Shown here: piece by piece, positions 24,254 through 35,912 of the stretch | Position numbering within the stretch: the stretch's first letter is position 1 | Layout: each line of letters begins with the position of its first letter | From: Jaapia argillacea MUCL 33604 | Lineage: Eukaryota; Basidiomycota; Agaricomycetes; Jaapiales; Jaapiaceae | Direction of reading: 5' to 3' | Length of the DNA stretch: 64,000 nt | Assembly (NCBI GenBank): GCA_000697665.1 | Contig: KL197713.1 | Span: 1,390,593 to 1,454,592, forward strand | Program-made: the position numbers and the translations under genes | Notes under the pieces: model-generated | Told to the model about the DNA's origin: nothing | What the model saw: only the letters and a program-made list of their open reading frames with translations | Database searches by the model: none

Positions 24254-27072
24254 TTAATGGAAACCAGGGATGCTTCCCATGCTCAGGAACGCCTGTCCGG
24301 ACATGGGCGTGGGGCTGGGATGACGCATGACGCTCTGCATAGTAGCAGGATTAGCGAATTGGGCATTCATCTGCATCTGCATCATAGGGTTCATGTTCAT
24401 CTGAGGCATTTGGGGCATTTGGAGGTGCTGAGCAGCGTAGGCCAAGGCGTTAGGGTTCGACATGGCGAAGGGATGCTGCTGTGGGCTGGACAACGGGGAC
24501 ACTTGTTGCTGCGGGGATCCCATATTGGAAGCCTGCTGGCCTGGCGACGAGACGCCTTGCTGAGAGGCTTGGATCTTTTGCATGGCTTGCAGCTAAATGC
24601 AGAACGTTATAAAAGGGAAGGCGTGGACGAAACCAAGGGTCTGACCTCGTAGAAAGCAAAGTCTTGGAGGAGTGAGGTTCTCGCAGGATGGGTGTGGAAA
24701 ATCCGAAGCATCTCTTGGCCAGCGTCAGGGGGGAGCTCCTGAGTATCTCGTGAGTTGGTAACAGGCTTTCGTTCTTGAGTGTTGCTACATACACGAGGTT
24801 CAACGATGACCTAAAGTAAAGGGACTACAGTGGCGTACCTCAAACGGATATGCCTGAGATTGGCATTCGGAATGTCACGGACAAAGATCCACCTGACTTT
24901 GAAGACTCCCTTCCACTTATCTGATGCCCAGACGGTGCTGCTACGAGTATAGTCAACCTGAAGACCGTCAGCGTAAAGCGCGCGTCACGAAGGGAAGCTG
25001 GACGCACTGGAGTCATCATCTCGGCCATGCCGCAGAAATGTCCACTGGTACAACTATCAGCAACGGGGAACAACTGAAAGACGGACGCATGGCTCACCTG
25101 GCGTTAACACTGAAGAACAGGTAGATAGGACCCCGTCCAGCAGTCTCCTTGAATGCTTTATCCAGCCTTTTGTTGCCCGGGTCGGTAGAGCTCCAAATCT
25201 CATACTTCAACGATTTGTGGACATCATCTTCTGTGTAAGACTTGATGACGAAAAACCTGGCCTGCGAAGGAGGGCTTCAAGATCCGATAAGACCCAGGCA
25301 AGACGAAAATGCTCACAAACGGGGGCTTCGTGTCGAAATCAGCGGGATTGTATCCCTTCATCGCAATCAGTGACGGGACGTCAATGGGCGAGGTGATGAA
25401 GTTTTGACCCGGGGCATTGTTGCCCATGCCCATCTGCGATTGCATGTTGTTTCCTCCGCCGACTTGAGGTTGACCATAACCATAATTCGTGTTCACTCCC
25501 AATCTCGGAGCACCTTGGCCCTGCTGCAAGTATTGCGAAGGGAGAGATGGCATGGGAGGAAGATCCTTCTGTTGACCATTATACATATTATGGAGGTTGG
25601 GGTTAGAAGGGCGACCGCCAAGGATACGCTCTTTCTGATCCCAAGTGGTCGTCCCTGTAGCGGTGATGGGAACTTGATCGTTCCGATCGCGGTCGTGCCT
25701 ATCAGTCGAGCCTCGATGTTGGTGAATACCTTGCTGGGGTTGTCCACCATGACCGATGGGAGGAACATAAGCTGACGCGCTCGCAGGTTGAGGGGTCTTG
25801 CGACCATCTAGATCGGTGACGAGATGCAATTTACCTGATCCTCCTGACGGCGGTCCTCCTCGAGCCTGCTCATTCCTACTAGTAGTACCGCTGCGCATGG
25901 CCCCCGGGGCCTGAGCGGGTGGTGGATGAGCAGGGTTGAATCTAGGGGGATGAGCGGATTGGCCGGCTGGGAAGTTGTTGCCATACGACTGGTTTGTGTT
26001 ACCGATGTCTAGGTTAGACAAAGCGCGCTGAACGTCGTCCATAGCAATATTGCTGCCACTATTGTTTCCGTGACCTCTCCACTCGTTCCCTGGAGTGCTC
26101 CAAGGTGAGCGACCGCCAATAGGACTGGTGGGGTACTGACCCTGACCCTGACCCTGACTCTGCTGCTGGAGTTGAGGCTGTTGAGGCTGAGGCTGAGCAG
26201 TCCTCGGGAAATAGCCTTCATCTTCGTAAGTGAGTGTTTCATCCTCGAAACCTTCGTCTGCGTTGGTGGGGCTTGGGCTTTGGGGATACCCCGTGGTATG
26301 GGACTTATCCCGGCCAGTATGGAGAGTGCCGGCGCGACGAAGTCCAGAGGAGCCATGTCTACCGGCTGAAGCTGCTCCGAGTGTGAGACTCTGATGCCTT
26401 CGAACGCCCGCACCTCCTGCGGGAGGAGGGGAAGGAATGTGCGGAGGGGCGAAATGGGGGGAAAGAGGAGAAGCATTGGAAGATGGGTTGTCCATAAGTT
26501 GGTGTTGGTTGTGCTCTGCGTTCGCGGCCAGCTGAAACGCGAAAAAAAATTGGTAGTGGACATTGAGCGCCCATACGCAATGAAGGCGTGGAGGGGACTG
26601 ACCTCCTCTTCGGGTCTAAGACCCCTCATCTCCCTTTCCCAATCTTCCTCATCACCATCGTGACCGGCAATTGCGGTCAGACTATTCAATGTTCGAGGAG
26701 TACCTGACCCTCCCTGCCTCAAAGCTACCCCAGAAACGACACCGATCAGCCACGATCCGGAGATATGCAGGAGCGACCAGAGGTGGGAGTGATAGGATGA
26801 GACGATAGGAACTCACCACGATTATAACGAGTGGGCAAAGAGGTCTGCCTGTGGAGGTTACTCTTCTCACCAACAGCGCCGAGTCCTCCCACCCAGTCCT
26901 CATCAACAATCTCATCGACGTTGTATTCTTGAGGCTGCTGGATCTCCTCCGAAACAGGAACCCTAGCAGTAGCCCTAGCAGCACGAGAGGAGGCACCGAT
27001 TGTGTGATGACGTCTAACCCCGCTTGAAGACTGCGACGCCGGTACAGGAGGTGAGGGAATTTGGTGGGACAT
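24254..27072 (-). CDS. YTH-domain RNA-binding protein (m6A reader)
   Basis: Eight minus-strand exons (27072-26817, 26724-26603, 26531-25317, 25261-25098, 25044-25008, 24957-24839, 24784-24646, 24592-24254) give about 796 residues. The first 530 residues are low complexity, rich in Pro, Gln, Gly, Asn and Ser. The YTH domain spans about 532-684: [21 protein letters not shown], read here as [15 protein letters not shown] then [35 protein letters not shown] and IFVRDIPN follow. The tryptophans of EIWSS and VWASD are at aromatic-cage positions that bind N6-methyladenosine in YTHDF proteins. The C-terminal 110 residues are Met/Gln/Pro-rich. Known family role: recognises m6A in mRNA and changes its stability or localisation. 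The fungal partner proteins are not visible here. All junctions keep frame and restore conserved blocks. Confidence 0.92.
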
Positions 27073-28088
27073 ATCTGCTGCGTACGCCCGTAGACAATGT
27101 ACCGCACAAGAAAAGAGAGAGAGGGCTAAATGACGGTGCCCGCAATCGACAGAATACAACCAGGAAGTTACAAGAATGCAGCTGAGGAAAAAAAGATGAT
27201 GAGAGACAAGCGCGAAGATGGTCCAGAGTCACAAGGAACGCTGCAACGGAACGGCCCGACGAAGGTCCCTCGGTTTCGAAACCTTGTCGTCGTCGACACC
27301 CAGCACTCCCGCACATTTGCCATCCCTCCACGTTTGCCTACTCGTGTCCCGCACCAGCAGACGTAAAATTACCCTGTGGTGGCAAGTGTGGTGGCTTTGA
27401 ACCTGTTTTTAAGCTGAGGCAACTTGCCCTAAATCAAATCCATCTTCCCTACCACTTCTTTGAGCTTGCTGGAGACTTGTCATCTCAACTTGGGTGGCTA
27501 AGCACTGCTGTTTCTCTCTGAGGCTGATCATGAGCTATACTCCATACTATCAATTATGTGGCTTCCAAGGGCACATTCCCTGGTGAGCCACCTACTGAGT
27601 CCCTATGCTTTCAATGTCCCAACATCAAGCATATGTGGTCTTAGTGGCCATCAAGGTGAAGAACAACTGGCCAATGAATTGGGTCAGGCCTTGAGCCATC
27701 AAGGGGTCCTTGAACTTGTCCTAGGTATGTGTTGTGTTACCCGTTTTTCTTTTTCATATCTCATCAGCAAACATGCAGGGATTGTACCCACAGGTGCCTC
27801 ATATGTCCTTCTCACTGAGGATCAATGCTTCCAAGCAAGGAGACATTCCAAGCATGGTTGGCTTCCTCATGAATTCATCTCACTAAGCCCAATCATCTTC
27901 CGGAATGCCAAAGAGCTAGGGTCTAAGCTCTCCACCTACAAGCAGAAGTCTGGGAAGAAAGGTGGAGATTCCAGTCAGGCTAACAAAAAATATACTCTTA
28001 GTGGTGCTGTTGGAACAGCCAGGGCCATGTTTGAACATCAGAGGTAGACTTGTCTCCTTCCTTTGTGTGGACCACCTCACCAAATCTG
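27073..28088. other. Intergenic with an atypical sequence island (about 27366-28060)
   Basis: From about 27366 the sequence changes character: fewer CG dinucleotides, more CTT, TTG and CCA words, and a plus-strand frame (27556-28047) that reads for 163 codons without an ATG at its beginning. Its protein (QGEEQLANELGQALSHQGVL, then GIVPTGASYVLLTEDQCFQA) matches no family I recognise. It may be a fragment of a transposon-borne or pseudogenised coding sequence. No terminal inverted repeats longer than about 6 bp were found by eye. Confidence 0.4.
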
Positions 28089-29349
28089 ATGTCCAGGGTT
28101 CTTCACTGCATTTTGAACTCTAACTCCCAGACGCCCTTTAATTTCTCAAAATTTGCTTTGCCAGTAGCATCATGGGCAAGAAAACTTCAGTTTTTATCCC
28201 TAACTTTCAACATGTGGGCAGCTGATTCTCGCCCAAGACATGAGCAGTTGACTGGTCCAAAAATCCTCGATATCGGGTGGTCCAGATTTTCGATATCCTC
28301 CCCGTCTCCCCTTTCGGCAGCTCATGTCGTTGTTTCAGAAAACAGGAAGTTTCGTAACAGAGGGATATCTTCGGTTGGCTGATTTCTATCTTACTTTTGT
28401 CACCATTTGACATGCTTTTCCATAGCCATTCCGACATGGAACAACTGAAACTATTGCGAGGGATGACCTGGCGATCCGACTCCAATCCATTTTCCATGCA
28501 CACCAGTCCCGTGCAGACACCCCCACCATCCTACTCGTATATGACGAGGATGCCACTTGCGCAGCTCTCAAGCATCTAGGCGTCGATGTTGGGAGATGGG
28601 AATCTGGTATTCGGAACCTTCTTTGGCCACAACCAACCCCACAATCTCACTCTCTCCCAAGCCGGGAGAGCCGCGACCCTCGTGCTTCTCGCAATTACAA
28701 CGATCGTTATGATCCAAGAGGTGGTGGACACTCACAAGACTCTCGCCGGTCACAGTCACCTCATCGCGGCTCCCATTCCAGCAGCAGACGGAGATCTCCT
28801 TCCCCACCTCCTTCAGCTCCCCGTTATGCACCTATCTACGTCGTGGACGTCCGTTCGCTCTTCGGCGTCCTGAGGGTTATGGACCCTGGTGGTTCTTTAC
28901 TTGCAAATGCCTCGGAATTGGGCTTGAATGTAGATAAGAGTGGTTGGAATGCTGGGAACGAATCCAGGTATATCTCCAACGATACACATCCCGTCGCTGT
29001 GGCTGAATTCGCTTTCTTGATTAGCATACTTTTTGACATGTGGTGCTCCATGTCTCGAGGCCCTTCGATCGACGAACAACATGCCATTCGGTGGCCAGGC
29101 GGTGGCAACGGTTCTTCCTCCGCTACCCAACCCGGTCCATCTCGAGATTCTTCCACAGCTCCCTCTCAAGATGCCTCGTCGAGCCCTTCTCGAGCTATGA
29201 CAAGTGCCCCCCAACAGCTCGATGAGGAAGAGGAAGATTTCGACCCAAACGACTATGTACCGTCGAACCCGGACGCGAACGCCGTAGCAGAGGGTCCCTT
29301 TCTGTCCATGTATGACGACGACGACGATGACTACGAGGAGGTGTTCTGA
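28089..29349 (+). CDS. Exonuclease-like (Gfd2/YDR514C-type) protein
   Basis: Exons 28089-28373, 28426-28967 and 29025-29349 give about 383 residues. The fragments LQFLSLTFNMWAADS, KILDIGWSRF, HVVVSENRKFRNRG, FRHGTTETI, TILLVYDEDATCAALKHLG, VYVVDVRSLFGVL-like YVVDVRSLFGVL and GWNAGNESR follow the order of the fungal DEDDh-exonuclease-like Gfd2/YDR514C family, in which the late N-A-G-N-E/D block is typical. An Arg/Ser-rich linker (SRRSQSPHRGSHSSSRRRS) splits the fold. The C-terminus is acidic (YDDDDDDYEEVF). The first acidic exonuclease residue (usual DxE) appears degraded here, so activity is doubtful. The start is uncertain because the sequence upstream is the atypical island. Intron 1 uses a weak GTTGGC donor. 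Intron 2 (57 nt) is in frame and could be retained. Confidence 0.55.
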
Positions 29350-29636
29350 GGATAGCAGTGCTCTTGCGAGGGTGGTTGATCCATGTCATTGTTTTGTGTC
29401 GCTTTGCCCGGTTTGATCTTGTCTCAATTCATCCTGATACCACCTCGCCGAACGTTCGTGATTCACCAACACTTCAGGTTTTCGTGCGTTGGGAACTCCC
29501 CGAGACCTGATCCATTACGGTAGCAGATTGCATGGCAATACATTCAAATTGAGCCATGCATAGATTGTTTACAATACAGTGAGAGTGTGAGTGTCCGACC
29601 ATAATCTGGATCCTACTATAGAAACAAATGGGCGCA

Positions 29637-30950
29637 TCACGACGATATGAGGCTATCACCCTGCAACTCTTCAAACTTCTTCCTCGCAAGTCGGATATTC
29701 AGCTTCAGCGCGGCCGTTTCTACAGCGAGGAAAATCAACTCACATCAGCATCCGGAAAAATAGAGAGGGAGGAGGGAGAGAGACTCACCGACAAATCCTT
29801 GATGAGCAACGATCAACACATAAGTATTCTTCGTTAGTTCATCCAACACCGCACTGAATTCCCCTAGTTCAAGTTCTAGCGAATGAAATTCTTCGCGGAC
29901 GAATCGGGAGCAGGAATGCTTGAAGGATTTGATTAATTCAGATGTACGTTCGTAACGAGTTGGTGATAATTGGTGAGGGTCATCGACCAAGTCAGTCGAG
30001 GTCGTTTCGGCAATGTTAGTTGACGAGAGGGGTTGGTTCGGTTTGGAAGGTGATGTGGGGAGAGACGTCGTCGGGGAAGTTATTGTAGACGACGCTGTGG
30101 TTGTGGTTGTCGGTGGGGGTGGGGGAGTTGGAGGAGAGGAGGTCGCGATGACGAGGAAGGTAGTTCGTTCGAATAGGATGACTTCTGTCGCACTACAGCA
30201 CTTTGCGAGCTTTGTGAGATGTTTTGAGAGGACTGATGCGTTTGGGATTAGGGTGTGGACGATCCTTGACCATGCCTGCATAACCATAAGTACCATAAAG
30301 ATGCGAGCGAATACTGAAGAGGGTGGAGACGGCTCACCTTGTATAAACTCTCATCATAAATACTCGTCCCGAAAACCCCCACCTGCATCCCACCACTCTC
30401 CACCTCCAACTCCCCCCTCCTCTTCCCAAGAACCCCCTCCCTCTCCCTCCCCCTCACAAGATCCATCTTATGCACCAACAAAAACACCCTAGCACCGGCA
30501 CTATATTTCTTCAACGCCTCCAAACAATCCTTATAATATTCCAAATCCTTTTGCGTGTCGCGTGATTCGATGTCGAAAACGTATATGAGGACGGCAACGT
30601 GGGAGAAGATGGTAGAACGTTGAGAGTTTAGGTAGGAATCCATGAAGGCGTCTTGGCCACCACAGTCCCATAGGTTGAGGATGAGGTCACCGAGGAAACG
30701 GACGTGGTTTTGTTCGACGTCGATTGTGGCTCCTAGGCGAGCAGTTAGGGAGGCGGGGTTGTTGGAACTTCAGAAGGTGATGCATGGGTGAGGTAATGAC
30801 GAAACGTAGGTGGAGAGGAGAACATACAAAATGAGAGAACGCATGGATGTCTTTCCGCTGCCGGAGGCACCCATGAGAAGGACCTAGAAATAATATCGCT
30901 CGTTGAGCTTCGCAGGGGAGGACAGTCCCTGGTTCTACCTTTTTCTTCAT
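29637..30950 (-). CDS. GTR1: Gtr1/RagA small GTPase of the EGO/TORC1 pathway
   Basis: Five minus-strand exons (30950-30939, 30883-30828, 30767-30338, 30275-29789, 29719-29637) give about 355 residues. The G1 loop GASGSGKTS, the effector block NNPASLTARLGATIDVEQNH, G3 LWDCGGQDAF and G4 LLVHKMDL are near-identical to RagA/Gtr1 of other eukaryotes. The C-terminal roadblock-like domain carries a Pro/Thr/Ser-rich insertion of about 65 residues (PPPPPTTTTTASSTI and following) not found in animal RagA. Role: with Gtr2 on the vacuole it signals amino-acid sufficiency to TORC1. The first exon is only 12 nt (MKKK). The final exon was placed by the acceptor that gives ETAALKLNIRLARKKFEEL, the conserved C-terminal helix. 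Confidence 0.93.
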
Positions 30951-31262
30951 CGTTGAGCGAGACAGAGCTGGAGAACGGAACTGGGTTCGGATCTGAGTGG
31001 CAGAAGATGAAGGTTTGAAGGAGAGTTTGGCGCGTCATGAAACGGCCCCTTGAAGCCTAAATTTCTGATAAGATACCGGGACACTGCGTTGCCAGCCCAA
31101 GTACTATAGCTAGTGTCTACTTTGCGGTCAGTCAGCGCTTGTTCGTTCAAAGAAACAACAGTACATGGATATCGGACAAAAGCCAGAGTCCGATACAAGA
31201 AATACAAGTTCAATACTTCTACATGACATTTATCGTTTTACTTCTCTTCCTCTGAACGTACT
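30951..31262. other. Intergenic, Gtr1 upstream and RIB4 3' region
   Basis: A 312 bp stretch with no gene seen. It holds the Gtr1 promoter and the end of the lumazine synthase transcript. Confidence 0.55.
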
Positions 31263-31982
<720 letters not shown>

Positions 31983-32276
31983 GATGATCGCAGGGAGGAG
32001 GAGGATATTTGCAGCTGTTGTGATTTTTCCGGATTTGGCAGGGCTTTTTCGGCGAATTCTGTCTCTTTCTGTCTCCAAACTCGCGTTACATCCTGTACTG
32101 TCAACTATGGAGGAGGCTACCTGAACACGACCGCCGCCGTATCTACACTTTCGGGGCCGAGGGTCTGACTTGGTTCTGGATCGCACGAGTCTCGCGTTCC
32201 GGCATTGGCCAAGGATGTCATCTGATAATATGCGCCCTGCACCACTCAACTGCGCAGCCCTTCTCTAACAAACGCC

Positions 32277-32947
32277 ATGGAGCATAAAACATTCACCTTT
32301 ACTCGAGTATCCCCTCTCCGAACCGTTCTCCTTGATATTCATGACCATCCGGTCTACAAAGTAGAGACACCGTTCAAATGGGTCCGACCGACCACCACCA
32401 TCTCCCGCTACTCTGGGTCCTATGAACAAGAAATGGCTAGGATACACTGGCGTTTCGCCCGTCCATCACTGTTGGTATTTGGTGGAAGGGTGTTCGAGAG
32501 TAATACTTTTTTGAAGAAAGTCGGGCTTCTTGGGATGTAAGTAGCCTTCTTCATCGTCGACGTCTGGGCTACTGCTTTACTTACTCGGATTCCAGAAGTC
32601 GTAAGTTTCAAGCACCCGATGGTCATGAATACAAATGGGTAGCTACGCCCCGATGGGGTATGAAAGTAGGTACTATCCCGCCCTTCCCTGACGATCCGAC
32701 CTTTCCTTGACGATTCTTGTCAATCCCACTGATATTCTTTCCCACATAGTTGATCTCAAATGACGGTTCTCGCACCCTAGTCGCCCGATTATTCGAAGGC
32801 TCAACATTTACTTCCAAACGGAAATCTCGCCTTGAAATCTTCCCCGCTGGTATCCATATGATGGACTTGATTGTTGTGACACTTGTGTATGTCGACAAGA
32901 TAAGGAGAGATCGGCAGCAGAAACCAAATACCCCTCTCGTGTTATGA
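32277..32947 (+). CDS. DUF6593-type small protein of basidiomycetes
   Basis: Three exons (32277-32536, 32596-32665, 32750-32947) give about 175 residues. The layout VLLDIHDHPVYKVETP, an internal RKFQAPDGHEYKWVA block, then IFPAGIHMMDLIVVTLVYVDK is how I recognise DUF6593, a family common in Agaricomycetes and without known function. There is no signal peptide. The final hydrophobic strand MMDLIVVTLVYV is the family's most conserved part and is probably buried in the fold rather than a membrane span. All three splice sites are good. Identification rests on pattern memory of the family, so the name is moderately sure while the gene itself is well supported. Confidence 0.7.
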
Positions 32948-33263
32948 TCACTATTGTGTATATCATATCTCCGTCCGTTCACGAGTATGTTCACCTCGCA
33001 CTGACTTGATGGTTCTGAAGACTCTTCGCCTGCAAACATATACCCGCCCCCTGCTGGCACTGTGTAAGGATATTTTACCTTCATGTACTGTATATTAGAA
33101 ATACTCCCAGCGACTTGGACGAACCGAGGAAGCTATTTGGCTTTATTTGGAATTTTCCCAATTTGGCAAGCACACAAAAGTTTCGTGCTTCTTTTTCGAT
33201 AGCCTTTTGTCTCAGCTCTCGAATCTCTTGCAGCACTGGTGACCGAGTTAACTGCAATATACC
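32948..33263. other. Intergenic, upstream of SRP40 homologue
   Basis: A 316 bp stretch with no gene seen; presumed promoter of the nucleolar phosphoprotein gene. Confidence 0.55.
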
Positions 33264-35201
33264 ATGTCCGTCAATCCACCAGACGGTAACCTCGCGGGTC
33301 CGTCCCCCTTTCACATTTCCCTCAATCTTACTCACCCAGATTGGCACTATATAGCTACCTACTCGCTCATCTATACCTTCCTCACCAAACACTCCCACTC
33401 CAAAGCAGCTGAGGCTCTCAAGAAAGCTGCAAAGGATGTTGTTGTGTTGAAGGATTCGACTCAGGGTGTCGAGGGATTACCTGCATTGGAGGAGATTGTG
33501 AGACAGTGGAAGGTGTTGAGTCGGATTGTGAAGGAAGGAGGGAGTGATAGGTATGTAGGATACCTTTGGGATTGCGTTTCTTTCATGGTTTTCTTTCGTG
33601 GAGGGGCGTGTCGGTCTGCTTTGGAATGGATGTTCTGACGACCTTTTTGTGTGATTAGTAGTGACGACTCCTCGAGCGACGACTCGGAGAAGGAATCATC
33701 TGATGCTGATTCTGATTCATCGTCGGATGGAGAGAAAGTCGCAATGGACATAGACAAGAAGAAAAAGGAATCAGATTGTACGTCGGTGTTCTTCCTTTCT
33801 CCCCCCTCTCCATGTTCCCAATAACCATGGCTGTATCTGTAGCTTCATCAGACTCCTCCGACTCCTCGTCCTCAGACGAAGAATCTGACTCCGTAACACC
33901 CAAAAAAACTTCTCCGGCTCCGGCTCCCAAACCTAAAGCCAAAGCCAAACCTACAGCCGCCAGCAAGGAAAAGCCGACGAAGAACAAAGCTGTTTCTCCC
34001 GATCGGTCGAGCAGGACGCTAAGCGAGGGTGAGAAGGAGGAAGTGGCCGACGAGGCCGACGATGAGAGTGGCAGTGGCGATGAGTCCAGTAGTGAGGATA
34101 GCGAGAGTGAGAGTGGGGAGGAGACTAAGAAGGTTAAGGCCAAGGCCAAGGGTGTGGAGGTGAAAAAAGAAAAGGCTGGCGTGGAGAAAGCGAAAATGAA
34201 TGGGAAGAAGCTGGAGACGGCAGAGAGTAGCTCGAGTGGGAGCTCGAGCTCAGACTCTAGTTCGAGTGAGGAGGAGGAGGAAGTGAAGACGAAGAAAAAG
34301 AAAAAGGTGGAGTTACAAGTCAAAGTTAAGGAGATACCAGCGAAGTCCAAGAAGGGAAAGGCGAAATCCTCCTCTTCATCAGACTCTTCTTCCGATGCTT
34401 CCTCGGACTCCGACGTATCGTCGACGACGAAACCGAAGTCCCAAGTAAAGCTAGTTCCGAAGTCGAAGGCCAAGGCGAAATCCGATTCATCTTCTAGCTC
34501 CAGCTCCGATTCTGATTCCTCATCTGCTTCGTCTTCCAAGGCCACTGCATCCCAACTGGCCACCAAACGCAAAGCATCCCCTCCCCCATCCTCGTCTTCG
34601 TCCGCATCTTCATCCTCAGAGGAGGAGGAACGAAAACCTACCAAAAAGCGTCGGACTTCTCCAAGTGGGGCAGCCGTCGTCACAGCTACTACTTCCACAG
34701 CTTTTAGGGTTGAAGAGGAAGCCTCTGCGACACCTACTCCCGGTGTCAACACCAGCGAGGCAACAAGCCAGGCTGTTAGTGTTAGTGGGAATGGAGATAC
34801 GAGCGGGAATGGGAAGAAGGGAGGGAGGAAGTCGAACGTCCCCTTTCAGAGGATCAAGCCCGAAACTGTCAAGTTTGCGAATGAGCAGTTGATGGATAAT
34901 CGGTATGAGTCCAAGGTTAGTTCCTTTTCTTTCTCATCTTTCACTTATTTCACTCCTTGATTGCTGAATTCTTGCTATTAGGGAGGGATCTCGAATGATT
35001 ACGGCGAGCGTGCCAATCGAGATTTAATCGTTACTCGAGGAGCAGGTTTCAGGAAGGAGAAGAATAAAAAGAAAAGGGGGAGTTATCGGGGAGGGGAGAT
35101 CACTGTGAGTCCCCGTTTGCGTTGTTCGTTGTCCATGACCTTAGCTGACGGTTTGATGGCGCGAATAGATGCAGAGTCATAGTATCAAATTCACCGATTG
35201 A
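33264..35201 (+). CDS. SRP40: SRP40/Nopp140-like nucleolar phosphoprotein
   Basis: Five exons (33264-33550, 33659-33777, 33843-34915, 34982-35104, 35169-35201) give about 544 residues. The N-terminus contains a LisH-like segment (YSLIYTFLTKHSHSKAAEAL). The middle alternates acidic Ser/Asp/Glu tracts with Lys/Pro/Ala-rich basic stretches, the classic Nopp140 arrangement. The C-terminal SRP40 domain (PFQRIKPETVKFANEQ, NDYGERANRDLIVTRGAGFR, KKRGSYRGGEI, SIKF) is strongly conserved. The acidic serines fit CK2 phosphorylation sites. Role: chaperone of box C/D and H/ACA snoRNPs between nucleolus and Cajal-like bodies (family knowledge). The last exon is 33 nt. The long antisense frame over the Ser tract is a mirror of the repeat, not a gene. 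Confidence 0.92.
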
Positions 35202-35912
35202 TCATCACCTCTAAGAGAGGGTGCTTGTTTATTCTGGACGGCGGATGGGCTATACACTTCCTGTAGATTGGTATAACCTGGTTGATCACGTAGGAATTCA
35301 TCGATCGTCGTTGGCGTACATTTCCTTGTTTTTGCTCAAGTTTTTGGGTAAGAGTTTGGTCAAGACATTGGGATCCCAACATCCCATCATCGTTGCATAT
35401 GCTCAAACCTGCCCTAAAGGACACCTATATAAACCAGTCTTCGCGGATAATTTCTCTTCATTCCCCCTCACGATTTGGCAACTCGTCGCGCCTTTACTTC
35501 TTCCATGGTCGACGTTCTGCTTTGTGGGGTGCCCTGGAGATGAACAAGGGTGGCATAAATGCACTGCCGGTATCCCCCTGGATCTTACCTTCAACAGGTT
35601 CGGGGTTCGTTTGCGCCGTGTACATTCTCTCTCGACTTGCATTTTCTTATAATATGACTCGGCTCTGTACTTCTGTCTACCGTTCCGGGATCCTGGATGT
35701 GCAATACAAACTGTGTTGCGTCCTTCTCCCTTACCGAAACCTTTGTTATGCTACATTCAACTCGACACTGTCAACGTGAAAAATACTTGTCTCCGACTTC
35801 CGCAACTGGCATCCGAATCCTCGTGATGTGCACGTGACCACGCGCCGCATATATCCAGCCTCAAGCCATTGACGCGATTCCTTCTTTCCTCCTCCCTTCT
35901 CCAGGACTCGAT
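35202..35912. other. Intergenic between SRP40 and HOP1
   Basis: A 0.7 kb stretch with several short frames but no domain, no good exon chain and no repeat that I can see. The second half is the likely HOP1 promoter, and meiotic control elements could be there; I see no obvious one. Confidence 0.5.

Noticed and set aside
33655-34752. Long minus-strand open frame (365 codons) rich in Ser, Asp and Glu
   Set aside because: It is the antisense mirror of the Ser/Asp/Glu/Lys tracts of SRP40; it has no ATG-led domain and crosses SRP40 introns.
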